NCBI RefSeq assembly: GCF_030418455.1
Contig: NZ_JAUHPW010000006.1
Location: forward strand, 62,001-126,000
From: Demequina litoralis
GTDB taxonomy: Bacteria > Actinomycetota > Actinomycetes > Actinomycetales > Demequinaceae
Direction of reading: 5' to 3'
Length of the DNA stretch: 64,000 nucleotides
In this document: one piece after another, positions 8,969 to 18,908 of the stretch
Layout of the letters: every line of letters starts with the position of its first letter
How positions within the stretch are numbered: the first letter of the stretch is position 1
Position numbers and translations under genes: made by a program
The notes under the pieces: model-generated
The model's database searches: none
What the model saw: only the letters and a program-made list of their open reading frames with translations
Told to the model about the DNA's origin: nothing

Positions 8969-9861
8969 CGAACCACCTCCGCGAACAGCTCGGTGAGCGA
9001 GGGGACGGTGCGCGAGAAGTGCTCGACCGGGCCGGCGGCCTGCGCGGCGGCGAGCAGCGCCTGCGGGTCGGCCGAGCCGTCGAGGTCGACGAGGGTGCCC
9101 TGCGGCCCCGACCCGACGACGGTCATGCCGGCAAGCGCGGGCCTCCACGCGTCGATGCCGCCCACCTCCACGCGGTAGCGGCGGCCGGCGCGCTGCTCGC
9201 GGAGGGCGCGCGCGTCGCCGGACGCGACGACGCGTCCCTGGTGGATGAGCACCAGGTCGTCGCACAGTCGCTCCACGAGGTCGAGCTGATGGCTCGAGAA
9301 CAGCACGGGCACGCCCGCCTCGGCCCGCTCCCGCAGGCGTGCCGCCATCGCGTCCATGGCGATCGGGTCGAGTCCCGAGAAGGGCTCGTCGAGGATGAGC
9401 AGGTCGGGTTCGTGGATGAGCGCGGCGGCCACCTGGACGCGCTGCTGGTTGCCTAGCGAGAGCGTATGGAGAAGGTCGTCGCGGCGCTCCGTCAGATCGA
9501 GCGCGTCGAGCAGCGCTTCCGCGCGCGCCACGGCCTCCGCCTTGCCGACGCCGAGCACACGCGCGAGGTAGACGAGCTGCTCGGCCACCTTCATCTTCGG
9601 GTACAGCCCGCGCTCCTCCGGCATGTAGCCGATGCGGCGCCGCACCTCGAGGGTCATGGCCGCGCCGCCGAAGGTCACGTCGCCCGCGTCCGGGCGCATC
9701 ACCCCGACGATCGCGCGCATCGTGGTGGTCTTGCCGGCGCCGTTCGCGCCGACGAAGCCGGTGAGGCGTCCGGGGCGCACCTCGAAGGTCACGCCGTCGA
9801 GCGCGCGGCGGTCGCCGAAGTCGTGGGTCAGGCCGTGGACGGCGAGGGTCGCGTCGGTCAC
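8965..9861 (-). CDS. ABC transporter ATP-binding protein (NatA-like)
   Basis: The 298-residue protein has a complete nucleotide-binding domain: Walker A GANGAGKTTT (about residues 36-45), signature LSLGNQQRVQVAAAL, Walker B DLLILDEPF and switch His in FSSHQLDLVE. A C-terminal domain of about 80 residues resembles DUF4162, found in ATPases that work with ABC-2 permeases. The GTG at 9861 is chosen because homology begins at TDATLAVHGL. Its stop overlaps the permease start (ATGA). It lies 19 bases downstream of the DUF2786 gene, so the two may share a transcript. Confidence 0.93.
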   Translation of the reverse strand: MTDATLAVHGLTHDFGDRRALDGVTFEVRPGRLTGFVGANGAGKTTTMRAIVGVMRPDAGDVTFGGAAMTLEVRRRIGYMPEERGLYPKMKVAEQLVYLARVLGVGKAEAVARAEALLDALDLTERRDDLLHTLSLGNQQRVQVAAALIHEPDLLILDEPFSGLDPIAMDAMAARLRERAEAGVPVLFSSHQLDLVERLCDDLVLIHQGRVVASGDARALREQRAGRRYRVEVGGIDAWRPALAGMTVVGSGPQGTLVDLDGSADPQALLAAAQAAGPVEHFSRTVPSLTELFAEVVR

Positions 9862-9880
9862 GCGAGCGACGCTACCAACG

Positions 9881-10576
9881 TCACGCCCCCAGCTCGCGCC
9901 GCTCCGCCTCGTCCACCTTCCGGCCGAGCGAGATGTCCGCGCGCTGTCCCGCCTCGGCGCCCTCGCCCCACCCCTCCCACGACCGGAGCACGCGACGCCG
10001 GGCCGACCGCAGGTTCGGGAACATCTCGTGGTACGCGGCCTCGACCTGCTGGGCCCGGTCGAGCAGCACCACCGCGGAGCCGGTGCCCTCCTCCTCCGCC
10101 TCGCGCAGCGCCCCGGCGTAGAAGTCCCGGAGGCGCTCCGTGACCGTGCTTGTGAACGACCAGGCGAACGCCTTCTTGCGCGACTGTGAGCCGCCGTAGA
10201 CATCCATCTCGAGGCGCATCGCGGGGAGCAGCGTGTCCACGAGCGCCGCGACCATCGCGAGGTCCGCGGCGAAGCCGACCGCGGTGACGCGACGGCCGCC
10301 GTGGATGACCGACCGGCACGAGAACACCCTGGCGATCCCGCAGACCAGGATGATCTGGTCCTTGACGTAGGGCGCCTCGAAGTCGAACTTCCGCGTGGTG
10401 GGCGTCTCGGCCTGCTCGCGGCTCATGCGCGCGCCGGCCTCGTCGATCGCGTAGCGGACCATCAGCTTCTCGGCACGCTTGCGCGCGAGGTCGCGCTCGG
10501 CCGGGTAGGGCGAGCCGCCGTCCGCGACGCGCAGCAGCGTCTGGATCTGGTCGAGGATGGCGTCAGGAGCGGTCAC
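9881..10576 (-). CDS. DUF2786 domain protein
   Basis: This 231-residue soluble protein shows the DUF2786 layout. It has an N-terminal helix pair (AILDQIQTLLRVAD, then AERDLARKRAEKLMVRYAID, residues 6-45) and a C-terminal domain around GIARVFSCRSVIHGGRRVTAVGF. The biochemical function of the family is unknown. A GTG start at 10576 gives a protein beginning MTAPDAILDQI, right for the family. It lies between purT (21 bases upstream) and the ABC exporter genes (19 bases downstream), all on the minus strand, so a joint transcript is likely. Confidence 0.82.
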   Translation of the reverse strand: MTAPDAILDQIQTLLRVADGGSPYPAERDLARKRAEKLMVRYAIDEAGARMSREQAETPTTRKFDFEAPYVKDQIILVCGIARVFSCRSVIHGGRRVTAVGFAADLAMVAALVDTLLPAMRLEMDVYGGSQSRKKAFAWSFTSTVTERLRDFYAGALREAEEEGTGSAVVLLDRAQQVEAAYHEMFPNLRSARRRVLRSWEGWGEGAEAGQRADISLGRKVDEAERRELGA

Positions 10577-10597
10577 CCGACCAGGGTCGCACCGCCG

Positions 10598-11803
<1,206 letters not shown>

Positions 11804-11825
11804 GCGCTCATCCTCCCAGCGATGG

Positions 11826-11877
11826 GCCGGGACCGTCGCCGGGAGGACGATGCGCGGGCGATGGAGGCGGTCCCGGC
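11826..11877 (-). terminator. Inverted repeat after the lemA operon
   Basis: GCCGGGACCG (11826-11835) and CGGTCCCGGC (11868-11877) pair perfectly over 10 bp. The long loop of about 32 nt contains one copy of the iterated 10-mer GGACGATGCG. The element begins immediately after the stop codon of the gene at 11878-12591. The large loop makes this a weaker terminator call. Confidence 0.4.
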
Positions 11878-12591
11878 TCACCGCCCGTAGTCGGCGAGCA
11901 CGAACGGCGGGATGGTGCCGGTGAGCGCCTCCAGCCGTTCGAGGGTCCCGTCGAGGGTGCGCAGGTCCGGGTAGCCGGGGCGCACGACGGCGACGAACCG
12001 ACCCTCGATCACGAGCGTCGCGCCCGCCCACGCGGGCCGCAGCAGCTCCTCGATGACGTGCGGCGCGAGGATCGCGTGCGCGTAGGCGTCGTCGCGGGCG
12101 CTCACCCGCCACCGCTGGTTGAACGCGTGCGACTCCGTGTCGACGTCGCCCCAGCCCAGCCCGGTGAGGACCCGCTGGAGCGCATCGTCCGGCGCGAAGC
12201 GCAGCGCGGGCAGCGAGCGCGGCAGCGTCACCCACACCACCTGGAAGTCCTCGCGGCGGGTCTTGCGCCGCCCCTTGGAGTCGCGCGAGTGGTCGACGAC
12301 GACGTAGCGGAAGGCCTGGAACGGGCGGCCGCCGCGGGATCCGGTGATGACCTCGCGCGCCTCGCGCTCGTCCCCCATGCCGAACGGCCTGGTGCCGAGG
12401 AGCTCCGCCAGGGCGTCGTCGCGCGCGGTCCAGCTCCAGCCGCGGGAGGCGACCCAGGCCCGGATGCGTGCGAGCCGGGCCTGCTGGGCCCGCTGGTAGG
12501 CGATGGCGCCGGCGATCACGACCCCGGCGCCCATCGCCGCGACGGCGAGGAAGAGGGCGAGGCTGCCGGCGTCGCCCAGCTCGACCGCCAC
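11878..12591 (-). CDS. Membrane-anchored protein of unknown function, downstream of lemA
   Basis: The protein has 237 residues with one N-terminal membrane helix ([21 protein letters not shown], about residues 11-31), then a soluble domain. The domain contains [15 protein letters not shown]. That motif and its flanks match the protein encoded at 13211-14119 (ESHEFNARWRVMARD), so the two are paralogs on either side of lemA. No catalytic motif is recognised. The GTG at 12591 lies 8 bases past the lemA stop, so it is translated in the same operon. Confidence 0.78.
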   Translation of the reverse strand: MAVELGDAGSLALFLAVAAMGAGVVIAGAIAYQRAQQARLARIRAWVASRGWSWTARDDALAELLGTRPFGMGDEREAREVITGSRGGRPFQAFRYVVVDHSRDSKGRRKTRREDFQVVWVTLPRSLPALRFAPDDALQRVLTGLGWGDVDTESHAFNQRWRVSARDDAYAHAILAPHVIEELLRPAWAGATLVIEGRFVAVVRPGYPDLRTLDGTLERLEALTGTIPPFVLADYGR

Positions 12592-12596
12592 GGCCG

Positions 12597-13154
12597 CTAG
12601 AACTGCACGTTGGGCGCCTGGCGCGCGACGTCCTCGGTCTCGAAGTACTCCTCGCGGTGGAAGCCGAACATCGAGGCGATGAGCACCGTCGGGAAGGTCT
12701 CGATGCGGGTGTTGAGGCTGCGGACGTTCGCGTTGTAGAACCGGCGGCCCGCCGCGATGCGGTCCTCGGTGTTGGTGAGCTCCTGCTGGAGCTGCATGAA
12801 GTTCTGGTTGGCCTTGAGGTCCGGGTAGGCCTCGGCGACCGCGAACAGGCGGCCGAGCGCCTGCGTGAGGACGTTCTCCTGCGCGGCCTGCTCGGCGGGC
12901 GAGGAGCCCGGAGCGGCGGCGATGGTGCGCGCCTGGGTGACCGCCTCGAGCGTCTCTCGCTCGTGCTTGGCGTAGCCCTTGACGGTCTCGACGAGGTTGG
13001 GGATGAGGTCGTGCCGGCGCTGCAGCTCGACGTCGATCTGACGCCACGCCTCCTGCACGAGGTTCCTGAGCCGGACCAGCCCGTTGTAGGCCGTGATCGC
13101 CCACAGCACGATGAGCACGAGGATCACGCCGAGCGCGATGAGGAACCATTCCAT
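12597..13154 (-). CDS. lemA: LemA family protein
   Basis: This 185-residue protein has an N-terminal membrane helix (residues 3-22) and then the LemA helical core with its family signature [22 protein letters not shown] (about 23-44), [17 protein letters not shown] and [18 protein letters not shown]. LemA proteins are membrane-anchored helical bundles of uncertain role, often encoded beside envelope proteases or TPM-domain proteins. Here its neighbours are instead two paralogous membrane-anchored proteins. The ATG at 13154 follows CAGGAGAG. Confidence 0.95.
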   Translation of the reverse strand: MEWFLIALGVILVLIVLWAITAYNGLVRLRNLVQEAWRQIDVELQRRHDLIPNLVETVKGYAKHERETLEAVTQARTIAAAPGSSPAEQAAQENVLTQALGRLFAVAEAYPDLKANQNFMQLQQELTNTEDRIAAGRRFYNANVRSLNTRIETFPTVLIASMFGFHREEYFETEDVARQAPNVQF

Positions 13155-13210
13155 GTGTCTCTCCTGACGTCTGTGGCGACTCTAGCGGGGCGGGCCGGAG
13201 CCCGACAGGG

Positions 13211-14119
13211 TCACGCGCGGGGCGGTTCCGCCTCGGGCTCGCCGTCGGGCGAGCTCCAGCGCTGCGCCTCGTCGCTGCCGATGCCGGTGTAGCGGCGCGA
13301 GTTCAGCACTCCGGGGGTGGTTGCCCACGCGGGCCCCGTGAGCGGCGCGTCCGGGTCGGCCATCGCGGCCCCCTGCTCCCGGAAGCGGCGGACGACGTGG
13401 TCGGGGATGCGGCGCGCGACCCCCGCGACCACGTCCAGCCGCTTCGCGAGCGTGTCGACGCCCTCGCGGCCGGAGGTCCACATCAGCACCGCACCGCCGT
13501 CGATGCGCAGCGCGCGGCCCTCGACGTCCGGGGCGAGCAGGCGCTCGATCATCCGGGGATCGATGACGTCGTGGCCGTACCGGCGGTCGCGGGCCATCAC
13601 CCGCCAGCGCGCGTTGAACTCGTGGGACTCCACCTCGATATCGGTGCCTCCGAAGGCCTGCGCGAGCTGGTGGCCCAGGTGCTCGGGCACGATGTCGAGG
13701 CGCGGCAGGCGCACCGGCAGCTCCGCGAGCGTCACCTGGAACACCTGGGCGGAGGACCGTTCGCCGTCCGCCTGCTGCTCCACCACGTGCGTGTACGTCG
13801 CGCATTCGATGCCGCCGTACCTGCCTTCGAGGACGTCCTCCTGGCGCACGCTGGAGCCGCGCAGGTCGAACGGCGTCCCCGAGAAGCGCAGCGAGTACTT
13901 CGCGGTGCGCGGCGTGTGCGACCAGCCGTGCTCGATCGCGAAGCGGGCGGCCTCGCCTCGATGGCGCGCGTGCTCGAGGTACTCCCAGATCGCGAGCGCC
14001 GCCACGGCGGCGCCGACGAGCAGCAGGATCCATGCCGCCTGGCCGCCGAAGACGTAGGCGAGGACGCCGAGCGTCACGAGCGCGCCGGTGCCCAGGCGCA
14101 TCGACGTGATCCCTCGCAT
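13211..14119 (-). CDS. Membrane-anchored paralog of the 11878-12591 protein
   Basis: The protein has about 302 residues. Two closely spaced hydrophobic segments near the N-terminus (within about residues 8-45) are followed by a soluble domain with QVTLAELPVRLPRLDIVPE, then ESHEFNARWRVMARD, RMIERLL and a hydrophilic C-tail. The central 110 residues align with the protein encoded on the other side of lemA. Possible starts are GTG 14128, ATG 14119 and ATG 14101; I take 14119 for its AGGGTGG ribosome site. It is probably co-transcribed from pyrE through to 11878. Confidence 0.78.
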   Translation of the reverse strand: MRGITSMRLGTGALVTLGVLAYVFGGQAAWILLLVGAAVAALAIWEYLEHARHRGEAARFAIEHGWSHTPRTAKYSLRFSGTPFDLRGSSVRQEDVLEGRYGGIECATYTHVVEQQADGERSSAQVFQVTLAELPVRLPRLDIVPEHLGHQLAQAFGGTDIEVESHEFNARWRVMARDRRYGHDVIDPRMIERLLAPDVEGRALRIDGGAVLMWTSGREGVDTLAKRLDVVAGVARRIPDHVVRRFREQGAAMADPDAPLTGPAWATTPGVLNSRRYTGIGSDEAQRWSSPDGEPEAEPPRA

Positions 14120-14164
14120 GGCCGCCACCCTAGCGAGGGGCGCGCGGCGCGTGAAGGGTGCCGC

Positions 14165-14731
14165 TCAGGACAGCCCGAGGTCCTCGAGACCGTAGAGGTA
14201 GAGGTACGGCAGGCCCTCGGCCTCGATCTTCTCCTTGGCGCCGGTGTCGCGGTCGACGATCACGGCGACGGCGACGACCTCGGCCCCGGCCTCGCGCAGC
14301 GCCTCGACCGCGGTCAGCACCGAGCCGCCCGTGGTGGAGGTGTCCTCGACGGCGACCACCTTGCGGCCCGCGACGTCCGGCCCCTCGATGCGGCGCTGGA
14401 GCCCGTGCGCCTTGGACTCCTTGCGCACCACGAACGAGTCGAGGTCGAGCCCGCGCGACGCGGCGGCGTGCATGAGGGCGGTGGCGACGGGGTCGGCGCC
14501 CAGCGTCAGCCCGCCCACGGCGTCGACGTCGGCCGGGCCGAAGCCGGCCTCCTCGAGCGCGTCGAGCAGGACGTGACCCACGAGCGGCGCGGCACGGTGG
14601 TGCAGCGTGATGCGGCGCAGGTCGACGTAGTAGTCCGCCTCCTTGCCCGAGGCGAGGGTGATGCGGCCGTGCACGACGGCCAGCTCCTTGATGAGGTCGC
14701 GCAGCTGCTCGCGCGGGGTGCCGGTGGTCAT
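14165..14731 (-). CDS. pyrE: Orotate phosphoribosyltransferase
   Basis: PyrE transfers ribose-5-phosphate from PRPP to orotate, giving OMP in pyrimidine synthesis. The 188-residue protein shows ITLASGKEADYYVDLR near the N-terminus and the PRPP-binding loop VVAVEDTSTTGGSV (about residues 113-126). The catalytic Lys-rich loop FVVRKESKAHG is intact. The ATG at 14731 gives the standard N-terminus; upstream in-frame codons encode no conserved sequence. It heads a minus-strand group with the lemA cluster, 45 bases apart. Confidence 0.95.
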   Translation of the reverse strand: MTTGTPREQLRDLIKELAVVHGRITLASGKEADYYVDLRRITLHHRAAPLVGHVLLDALEEAGFGPADVDAVGGLTLGADPVATALMHAAASRGLDLDSFVVRKESKAHGLQRRIEGPDVAGRKVVAVEDTSTTGGSVLTAVEALREAGAEVVAVAVIVDRDTGAKEKIEAEGLPYLYLYGLEDLGLS

Positions 14732-14887
14732 GGCGTCCAGGGTAGCCGGGGACGATGCGGTCCTTCGGCCCCGTGCACCCATCCACGCCGCCCGCCCGGC
14801 AGCCGGAGCCGTGGATGCGTGTGGCCGTTCACATCACACCCCTCTGGTGGAGGAGCGACCCATGTGCGTGGACAGGCGCACGCGGGA

Positions 14888-15652
14888 TCAGCCCCGCTGT
14901 TGGCTGCGGCGGCCGCGCGTGAGGCGCTTGGGCACCACCCGGAGCACCGCGCCGGCGACGGCGTAGCCGGGCGACGGGGTCACGACGGTCTGGCCGCGGC
15001 GCACGGCGGCGAGCGCGGACCGGACCACGGGCTCCGGGTCGAGCCAGACCGGGTCCGGGAACTCGTGACGCACGTGCGACAGCGCGTCCGAGTCGTGGAA
15101 CCGTGTGCGGACCAGGCCGGGCAGGACGGCCGTGGCGGTCACGCCGGTGCCGTCGAGCTGGCCCGCGAGCGCCTGGGTGAACTCGACCGCCCAGCGCTTG
15201 TGCGCGGCGTACGTGGTGTCGCCCAGGTGCGCCGCGACCGAGGCGACGTTGAGGATCGCGCCGTGCCCGCGCTCCACCATGCCGGGGACGGCGGCGTGCG
15301 CGAGCCGCAGCGGCGCGGTGACGTGGATGTCGAGCAGCGCCTTCTCGTGACGCCAGCTCGAGTCCGCGAAGCGCTCCCCGATGCCGAAGCCCGCGTTGTT
15401 GACCAGGAGGCTGACGGGACGCTCATCCGCCTGGAGGCGCGCCGCGACCGCGCTGCGGCCCTTCTCCGTGGTGAGGTCGGCGGGAAGGATCTCGGCGTGG
15501 CGGCCGGTCGCCCCCTCGAGCAGCCGCGCCACCTCGCCCAGGCGGTCGCGCGAGCGCGCGACCAGCACCACGTCGTGGCCCGCGGTGGCGAGCTGCCACG
15601 CGAACTCCTCGCCGAGCCCGGCGGAGGCTCCCGTCAACAGTGCGATGGCCAT
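14888..15652 (-). CDS. Short-chain dehydrogenase/reductase
   Basis: This 254-residue classical SDR has the cofactor loop TGASAGLG (residues 7-14), the NNAG motif (about 87-90), the catalytic serine region NVASVAAHLG and the active-site YAAHK (Y-x3-K). The basic residues after the first strand (ARSRDR) suggest preference for NADP(H). The substrate is unknown. The last 30 residues (VVPKRLTRGRRSQQRG) are basic. The gene stands alone, with a divergent start to xthA 44 bases away. Confidence 0.9.
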   Translation of the reverse strand: MAIALLTGASAGLGEEFAWQLATAGHDVVLVARSRDRLGEVARLLEGATGRHAEILPADLTTEKGRSAVAARLQADERPVSLLVNNAGFGIGERFADSSWRHEKALLDIHVTAPLRLAHAAVPGMVERGHGAILNVASVAAHLGDTTYAAHKRWAVEFTQALAGQLDGTGVTATAVLPGLVRTRFHDSDALSHVRHEFPDPVWLDPEPVVRSALAAVRRGQTVVTPSPGYAVAGAVLRVVPKRLTRGRRSQQRG

Positions 15653-15696
15653 GCGACGAGGCTACCGGCGCATCGTCCGCCGGTAGTTTGGTGCCC

Positions 15697-16485
15697 ATGC
15701 GCCTCGCCACCTGGAACGTGAACTCCATCCGTGCCCGCGTCGACCGTGTGGTCGACTGGCTCGAGCGGTCCGACACGGACGTGCTCGCCATGCAGGAGAT
15801 CAAGTGCAAGCCCGAGCAGTTCCCGCGGGAGGCCTTCGAGGCGGCGGGCTACGAGCTCGCGATCCACGGGCTCAACCAGTGGAACGGCGTCGCGATCGCC
15901 TCGCGCGTGGGCCTGACCGACGTGGAGACGTCGTTCCCCGAGCAGCCCGGCTTCGCCAAGACGGGCGACCCGGTGGTCGAGGCGCGCGCCCTGGGCGCCA
16001 CCGCCGGCGGTGTCCGCGTGTGGAGCCTGTACGTGCCCAACGGACGCGGCCTCGCGGACCCGCACTACACGTACAAGCTCGACTTCCTGGCGCGCCTGCG
16101 CGAGGCCGCCGCGACCTGGGCGGACACCCCCACGGCGCTCGTGGGCGACTTCAACGTCGCGCCGCTCGCGACCGACATCTGGTCGGAGGAGGACTCCGAG
16201 GCCGTCACCCACGTCACCCCCGAGGCGCGTGCCGCGTTCCACGCGTTCGAGGACGCGGGCTACGCCGAGCTGTCCCGGCGGTTCATCCCCGCCGAGCGCA
16301 CGTACACGTTCTGGGACTACAAGGCGCTGCGCTTCCCCAAGGGCGAGGGCATGCGCATCGACTTCGTCTACGCGTCCGCCCCCCTGGCGGAGCGCGCGAC
16401 CGGCGCGACGATCGTGCGCGACGAACGCAAGGGCAAGGGCGCCTCGGACCACGTCCCGGTCGTGGTCGAGCTCGCAGACGCGTGA
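15697..16485 (+). CDS. xthA: Exodeoxyribonuclease III (AP endonuclease)
   Basis: This enzyme cleaves DNA 5' to abasic sites in base-excision repair and degrades 3' ends. The 262 residues cover the whole endonuclease/exonuclease/phosphatase fold: TWNVNSIRAR at the start, metal-binding QEIK (about 34-37), YVPNGRG, GDFNVAP with the catalytic Asp-Asn pair, and the terminal SDHVPVVVEL. The ATG at 15697 is the only start consistent with the family N-terminus. Its stop codon overlaps the start of the next gene (TGATG). Confidence 0.97.
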   Translation: MRLATWNVNSIRARVDRVVDWLERSDTDVLAMQEIKCKPEQFPREAFEAAGYELAIHGLNQWNGVAIASRVGLTDVETSFPEQPGFAKTGDPVVEARALGATAGGVRVWSLYVPNGRGLADPHYTYKLDFLARLREAAATWADTPTALVGDFNVAPLATDIWSEEDSEAVTHVTPEARAAFHAFEDAGYAELSRRFIPAERTYTFWDYKALRFPKGEGMRIDFVYASAPLAERATGATIVRDERKGKGASDHVPVVVELADA

Positions 16486-17096
16486 TGCCCGGCGAGGGCT
16501 TCGCGCCGCCGCCGGCGGTGGGCGAAAGGCCCGCCGCGCCCGCAGACGTCCCCGCGCCTCACGCACCGGTCCCGCCCCCGCCACGGCCGCATCGTCCCGG
16601 CCGGGGGGCACGGCTCGCGTGGATGGTGGGCGGCGCGGCGGCGGTCGCGATCGCGGGCGGCGTGATCGCCGACGTCGCCCTCGAGTCGCGCGCCGCGGCG
16701 CTCGCCCCGGCGCACCGCGGTGACACGGGCGGGCTCGGCTCGATCGCGGTGGTCGCAGGCCTGTGCCTCGAGGAGCCGCCCGCGGCCGGGCCGTCGGTCG
16801 GGCGGGTGACCGCGGTCGCATGCGCGGCGCCGCACCTGGCGGAGACCGTCGCGGACCTCGCCTTCACCGAGGACGCCTGGCCGGGCGCGGACGTGATCGC
16901 GGAACGCGCGCTGGAGCACTGCGCGGCGCGCGTGGCCCGCCTCGTGCCGGACCACCTCGCGGACGGGCTCGAGTGGCGCGTCTGGGCGCCGTCGGCGTCG
17001 ACCTGGGACGCCGGCGACCGGCGCGCGGTATGCGTCGTGGCCTCCGAGGACCCGCTCGTCGGGTCGCTCGAGCGGGGGGACGCCGCTCGCGCGTGA
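16485..17096 (+). CDS. Septum_form-domain membrane protein
   Basis: The 203-residue protein has a Pro-rich cytoplasmic N-terminus (residues 1-40), one membrane helix (LAWMVGGAAAVAIAGGVIADV, about 44-64) and an extracytoplasmic domain with conserved cysteines. The end WDAGDRRAVCVVAS is typical of the actinobacterial Septum_form family, linked to septum formation only by name and context. The ATG overlaps the xthA stop codon. The convergent gene at 17106-17534 encodes a lipoprotein with the same domain (WDEGDRLAVCAVYA). Confidence 0.75.
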   Translation: MPGEGFAPPPAVGERPAAPADVPAPHAPVPPPPRPHRPGRGARLAWMVGGAAAVAIAGGVIADVALESRAAALAPAHRGDTGGLGSIAVVAGLCLEEPPAAGPSVGRVTAVACAAPHLAETVADLAFTEDAWPGADVIAERALEHCAARVARLVPDHLADGLEWRVWAPSASTWDAGDRRAVCVVASEDPLVGSLERGDAARA

Positions 17097-17105
17097 GCGC
17101 CTGAA

Positions 17106-17534
17106 TCAGGCCGCGTCGGCCAGCGTGCCCTCGAACGCGACGGGCTCGCCCGAGTCCGGGTCCGGCGCGTAGACCGCGCAGACCGCGAGGCGGTCGCCCT
17201 CGTCCCACGCGTCCGCGAGCGGGTAGGTGTAGAAGACGTCGAGAGACGACGTCCGGTACGGCTCGCCGACGTACGCCTCGAAGCGGTCGACGCAGGCCTC
17301 CTCCACCTCGACGATCACGGCGTCCTCGTCGTAGGCGCCGGCGTCGAGGTCGAAGGCCGCGTACACCTCGGCCTCGTGCACGCCGGCGCAGTCGACCACG
17401 GGCACGTTGCCGAACGAGCCGTCGGTGCCGGAGATGGTGAGGCAGTCCCCGACCGCGAGCTCCTGGCGCTCGGAATCGGAGCAGCCGGCGAGCAGCAGCA
17501 CGGCGACGGCGGCGAGGACGATCGGTCGGCGCAT
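17106..17534 (-). CDS. Septum_form-domain lipoprotein
   Basis: This 142-residue protein has a lipoprotein signal peptide ending in the lipobox LLAGC (Cys 18), so it should be anchored to the outer face of the membrane. The rest is an acidic Septum_form-like domain with four cysteines: DCLTI, VDCAG, EACVDRF and VCAVYA. It is a shorter relative of the protein encoded convergently at 16485-17096, only 9 bases away. The ATG at 17534 starts the signal peptide. Function is unknown. Confidence 0.82.
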   Translation of the reverse strand: MRRPIVLAAVAVLLLAGCSDSERQELAVGDCLTISGTDGSFGNVPVVDCAGVHEAEVYAAFDLDAGAYDEDAVIVEVEEACVDRFEAYVGEPYRTSSLDVFYTYPLADAWDEGDRLAVCAVYAPDPDSGEPVAFEGTLADAA

Positions 17535-17551
17535 GGGTGCGACAGTACCGG

Positions 17552-18091
17552 TCAGCCGAGCAGGCGGCCCCGCGCGGAGATGGCGGCGAGCACGGCCGGC
17601 TCGCCCTGCTCGATGAGCCACTGCAGCAGGCTTGCCGGGGCCGATGGGTTCGCGGCGATCGCGGGCCGCAGCTCGGGGCGCGCGTACGCGAGCTCCGACA
17701 GCTCCGCGGCGGTCGCGTACGGGCTCGCGGCGAGCAGCCGCTCCGCCCCGGCGCCCGCGGCGCCGAACGGGACGGCGGGTCCGGGGGTCATCGTCGCGGC
17801 CGCCGCGGCGGGCGCTTCGGCGGCATGGGGCGAGGCGTGGAGCAGCCGGCGCACGATGACGAAGATCACGGCGACCGGCACGAGCGGCAGCGCGAGCACC
17901 ACGGCGGGAACCGACAGGTCGAGCGCGTACTCGGCGAGGAGCGCGAACGAGATGAAGGTGACGGCGCCGACGAGGAAGATGATCCTCGAGCCGGCGGTCA
18001 GGGCCACACGAGGGTGGAGAGAGGCGATGACGACGAGTGCGAGCATTCCCCCCGTGACGACGAGAGCCACAGACTCCGTCGACCAGCCCAT
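17552..18091 (-). CDS. Membrane protein with C-terminal variant leucine-rich repeats
   Basis: This 179-residue protein has three or so membrane helices in its first 85 residues (VALVVTGGMLALVVIASL, then IIFLVGAVTFISFALLAEY, then VPAVVLALPLVPVAVIFVIV). A cytoplasmic tail follows that looks like variant leucine-rich repeats (LAASPYATAAELSELA, ANPSAPASLLQWL). Such repeats usually mediate protein contacts. The ATG at 18091 follows GGAGAGGGG; a GTG three bases upstream is possible. It is transcribed towards the lipoprotein gene 17 bases away. Confidence 0.7.
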   Translation of the reverse strand: MGWSTESVALVVTGGMLALVVIASLHPRVALTAGSRIIFLVGAVTFISFALLAEYALDLSVPAVVLALPLVPVAVIFVIVRRLLHASPHAAEAPAAAAATMTPGPAVPFGAAGAGAERLLAASPYATAAELSELAYARPELRPAIAANPSAPASLLQWLIEQGEPAVLAAISARGRLLG

Positions 18092-18257
18092 CACCCGAAC
18101 CCCTCTCCACCTCCCGCGTGAACCTCGCTACGAGGCTCCCGTGACGCGGGGCCCGCGACAAGCCCCCATTTATGGGGGCAGGCGCCTGAATCGCGTCCGC
18201 TTCCAGGGATGTCACCGCGTTTTCGACTAGAATCCCGTGCCAGGAAAGGGGACAGCC

Positions 18258-18908
18258 ATGACCGCCGCGAAGGAGCGCCGGGTCATCGCACTCGTCGAGG
18301 ACCACGCGCTCATCTCCATCGGCTTCCGCGACCTTGTCGAGGGGGCGCAGGATCTCGAGCTCGCCGGGCTGGTCGAGAGCGTCGACGCGCTCCCCGGGCT
18401 CGGCCGCACGCTCGACCTCGTCGTGCTCGATCTGCGCCTCGCGGACGGGTCGACCCCGGAGGCCAACATCGCCGCCATCCACGCGATGGGCCCCCACGTG
18501 CTCATCTACACCGGCGGCGAGGACCGCCGGCTCATCCAGTCGGCGGCGCGCGCGGGCGCACTCGGGCTCATCCGCAAGTCCTCCGAGCCGGACGTGCTGC
18601 TCGACGCGATCCGGACCGCCGCCGCGGGCCAGGAGGTCTTCGGCACCGACTGGGCGGCCGCGATCGACTCGGACGACTCGCTCGCGGACGCCCGCCTCAG
18701 CGCACGCGAGCGGGAGATCCTCTCGCTCTACGCCTCGGGCCTCACCGCGTACTCGGTGGCCCGTCACCTGGGCGTCTCACGCGAGACCGTGGCGGACTAC
18801 GTGAGCCGCATCCGACGCAAGTACGCGGACGCGGGCCGCCCCGCCCAGTCCCGCGTCGACCTCTACAAGCGGGCTCTCGAGGACGGGCTGCTTGAAGGCC
18901 CGCAGTGA
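18258..18908 (+). CDS. NarL/LuxR-type response regulator
   Basis: The 216-residue protein has a receiver domain with acidic pocket VEDHALIS (residues 13-20), phospho-acceptor Asp58 in VVLDLRLADGS and conserved Lys in GLIRKSSEP. A LuxR-type helix-turn-helix follows (LSAREREILSLYASGLTAYSVARHLGVSRETV, about 155-186). The ATG at 18258 has an AAAGGGG ribosome site. It overlaps the histidine kinase gene, so the two form an operon and should be a pair. The HTH targets are unknown. Confidence 0.93.
   Translation: MTAAKERRVIALVEDHALISIGFRDLVEGAQDLELAGLVESVDALPGLGRTLDLVVLDLRLADGSTPEANIAAIHAMGPHVLIYTGGEDRRLIQSAARAGALGLIRKSSEPDVLLDAIRTAAAGQEVFGTDWAAAIDSDDSLADARLSAREREILSLYASGLTAYSVARHLGVSRETVADYVSRIRRKYADAGRPAQSRVDLYKRALEDGLLEGPQ

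Noticed and set aside
14862-14966. A 34-codon plus-strand frame beginning MCVDRRTRDQ with a good GGAGGAG ribosome site
   Set aside because: It looks like a leader peptide, but it runs antisense into the end of the SDR gene and no plus-strand gene follows for over 700 bases. Worth remembering but not supported.
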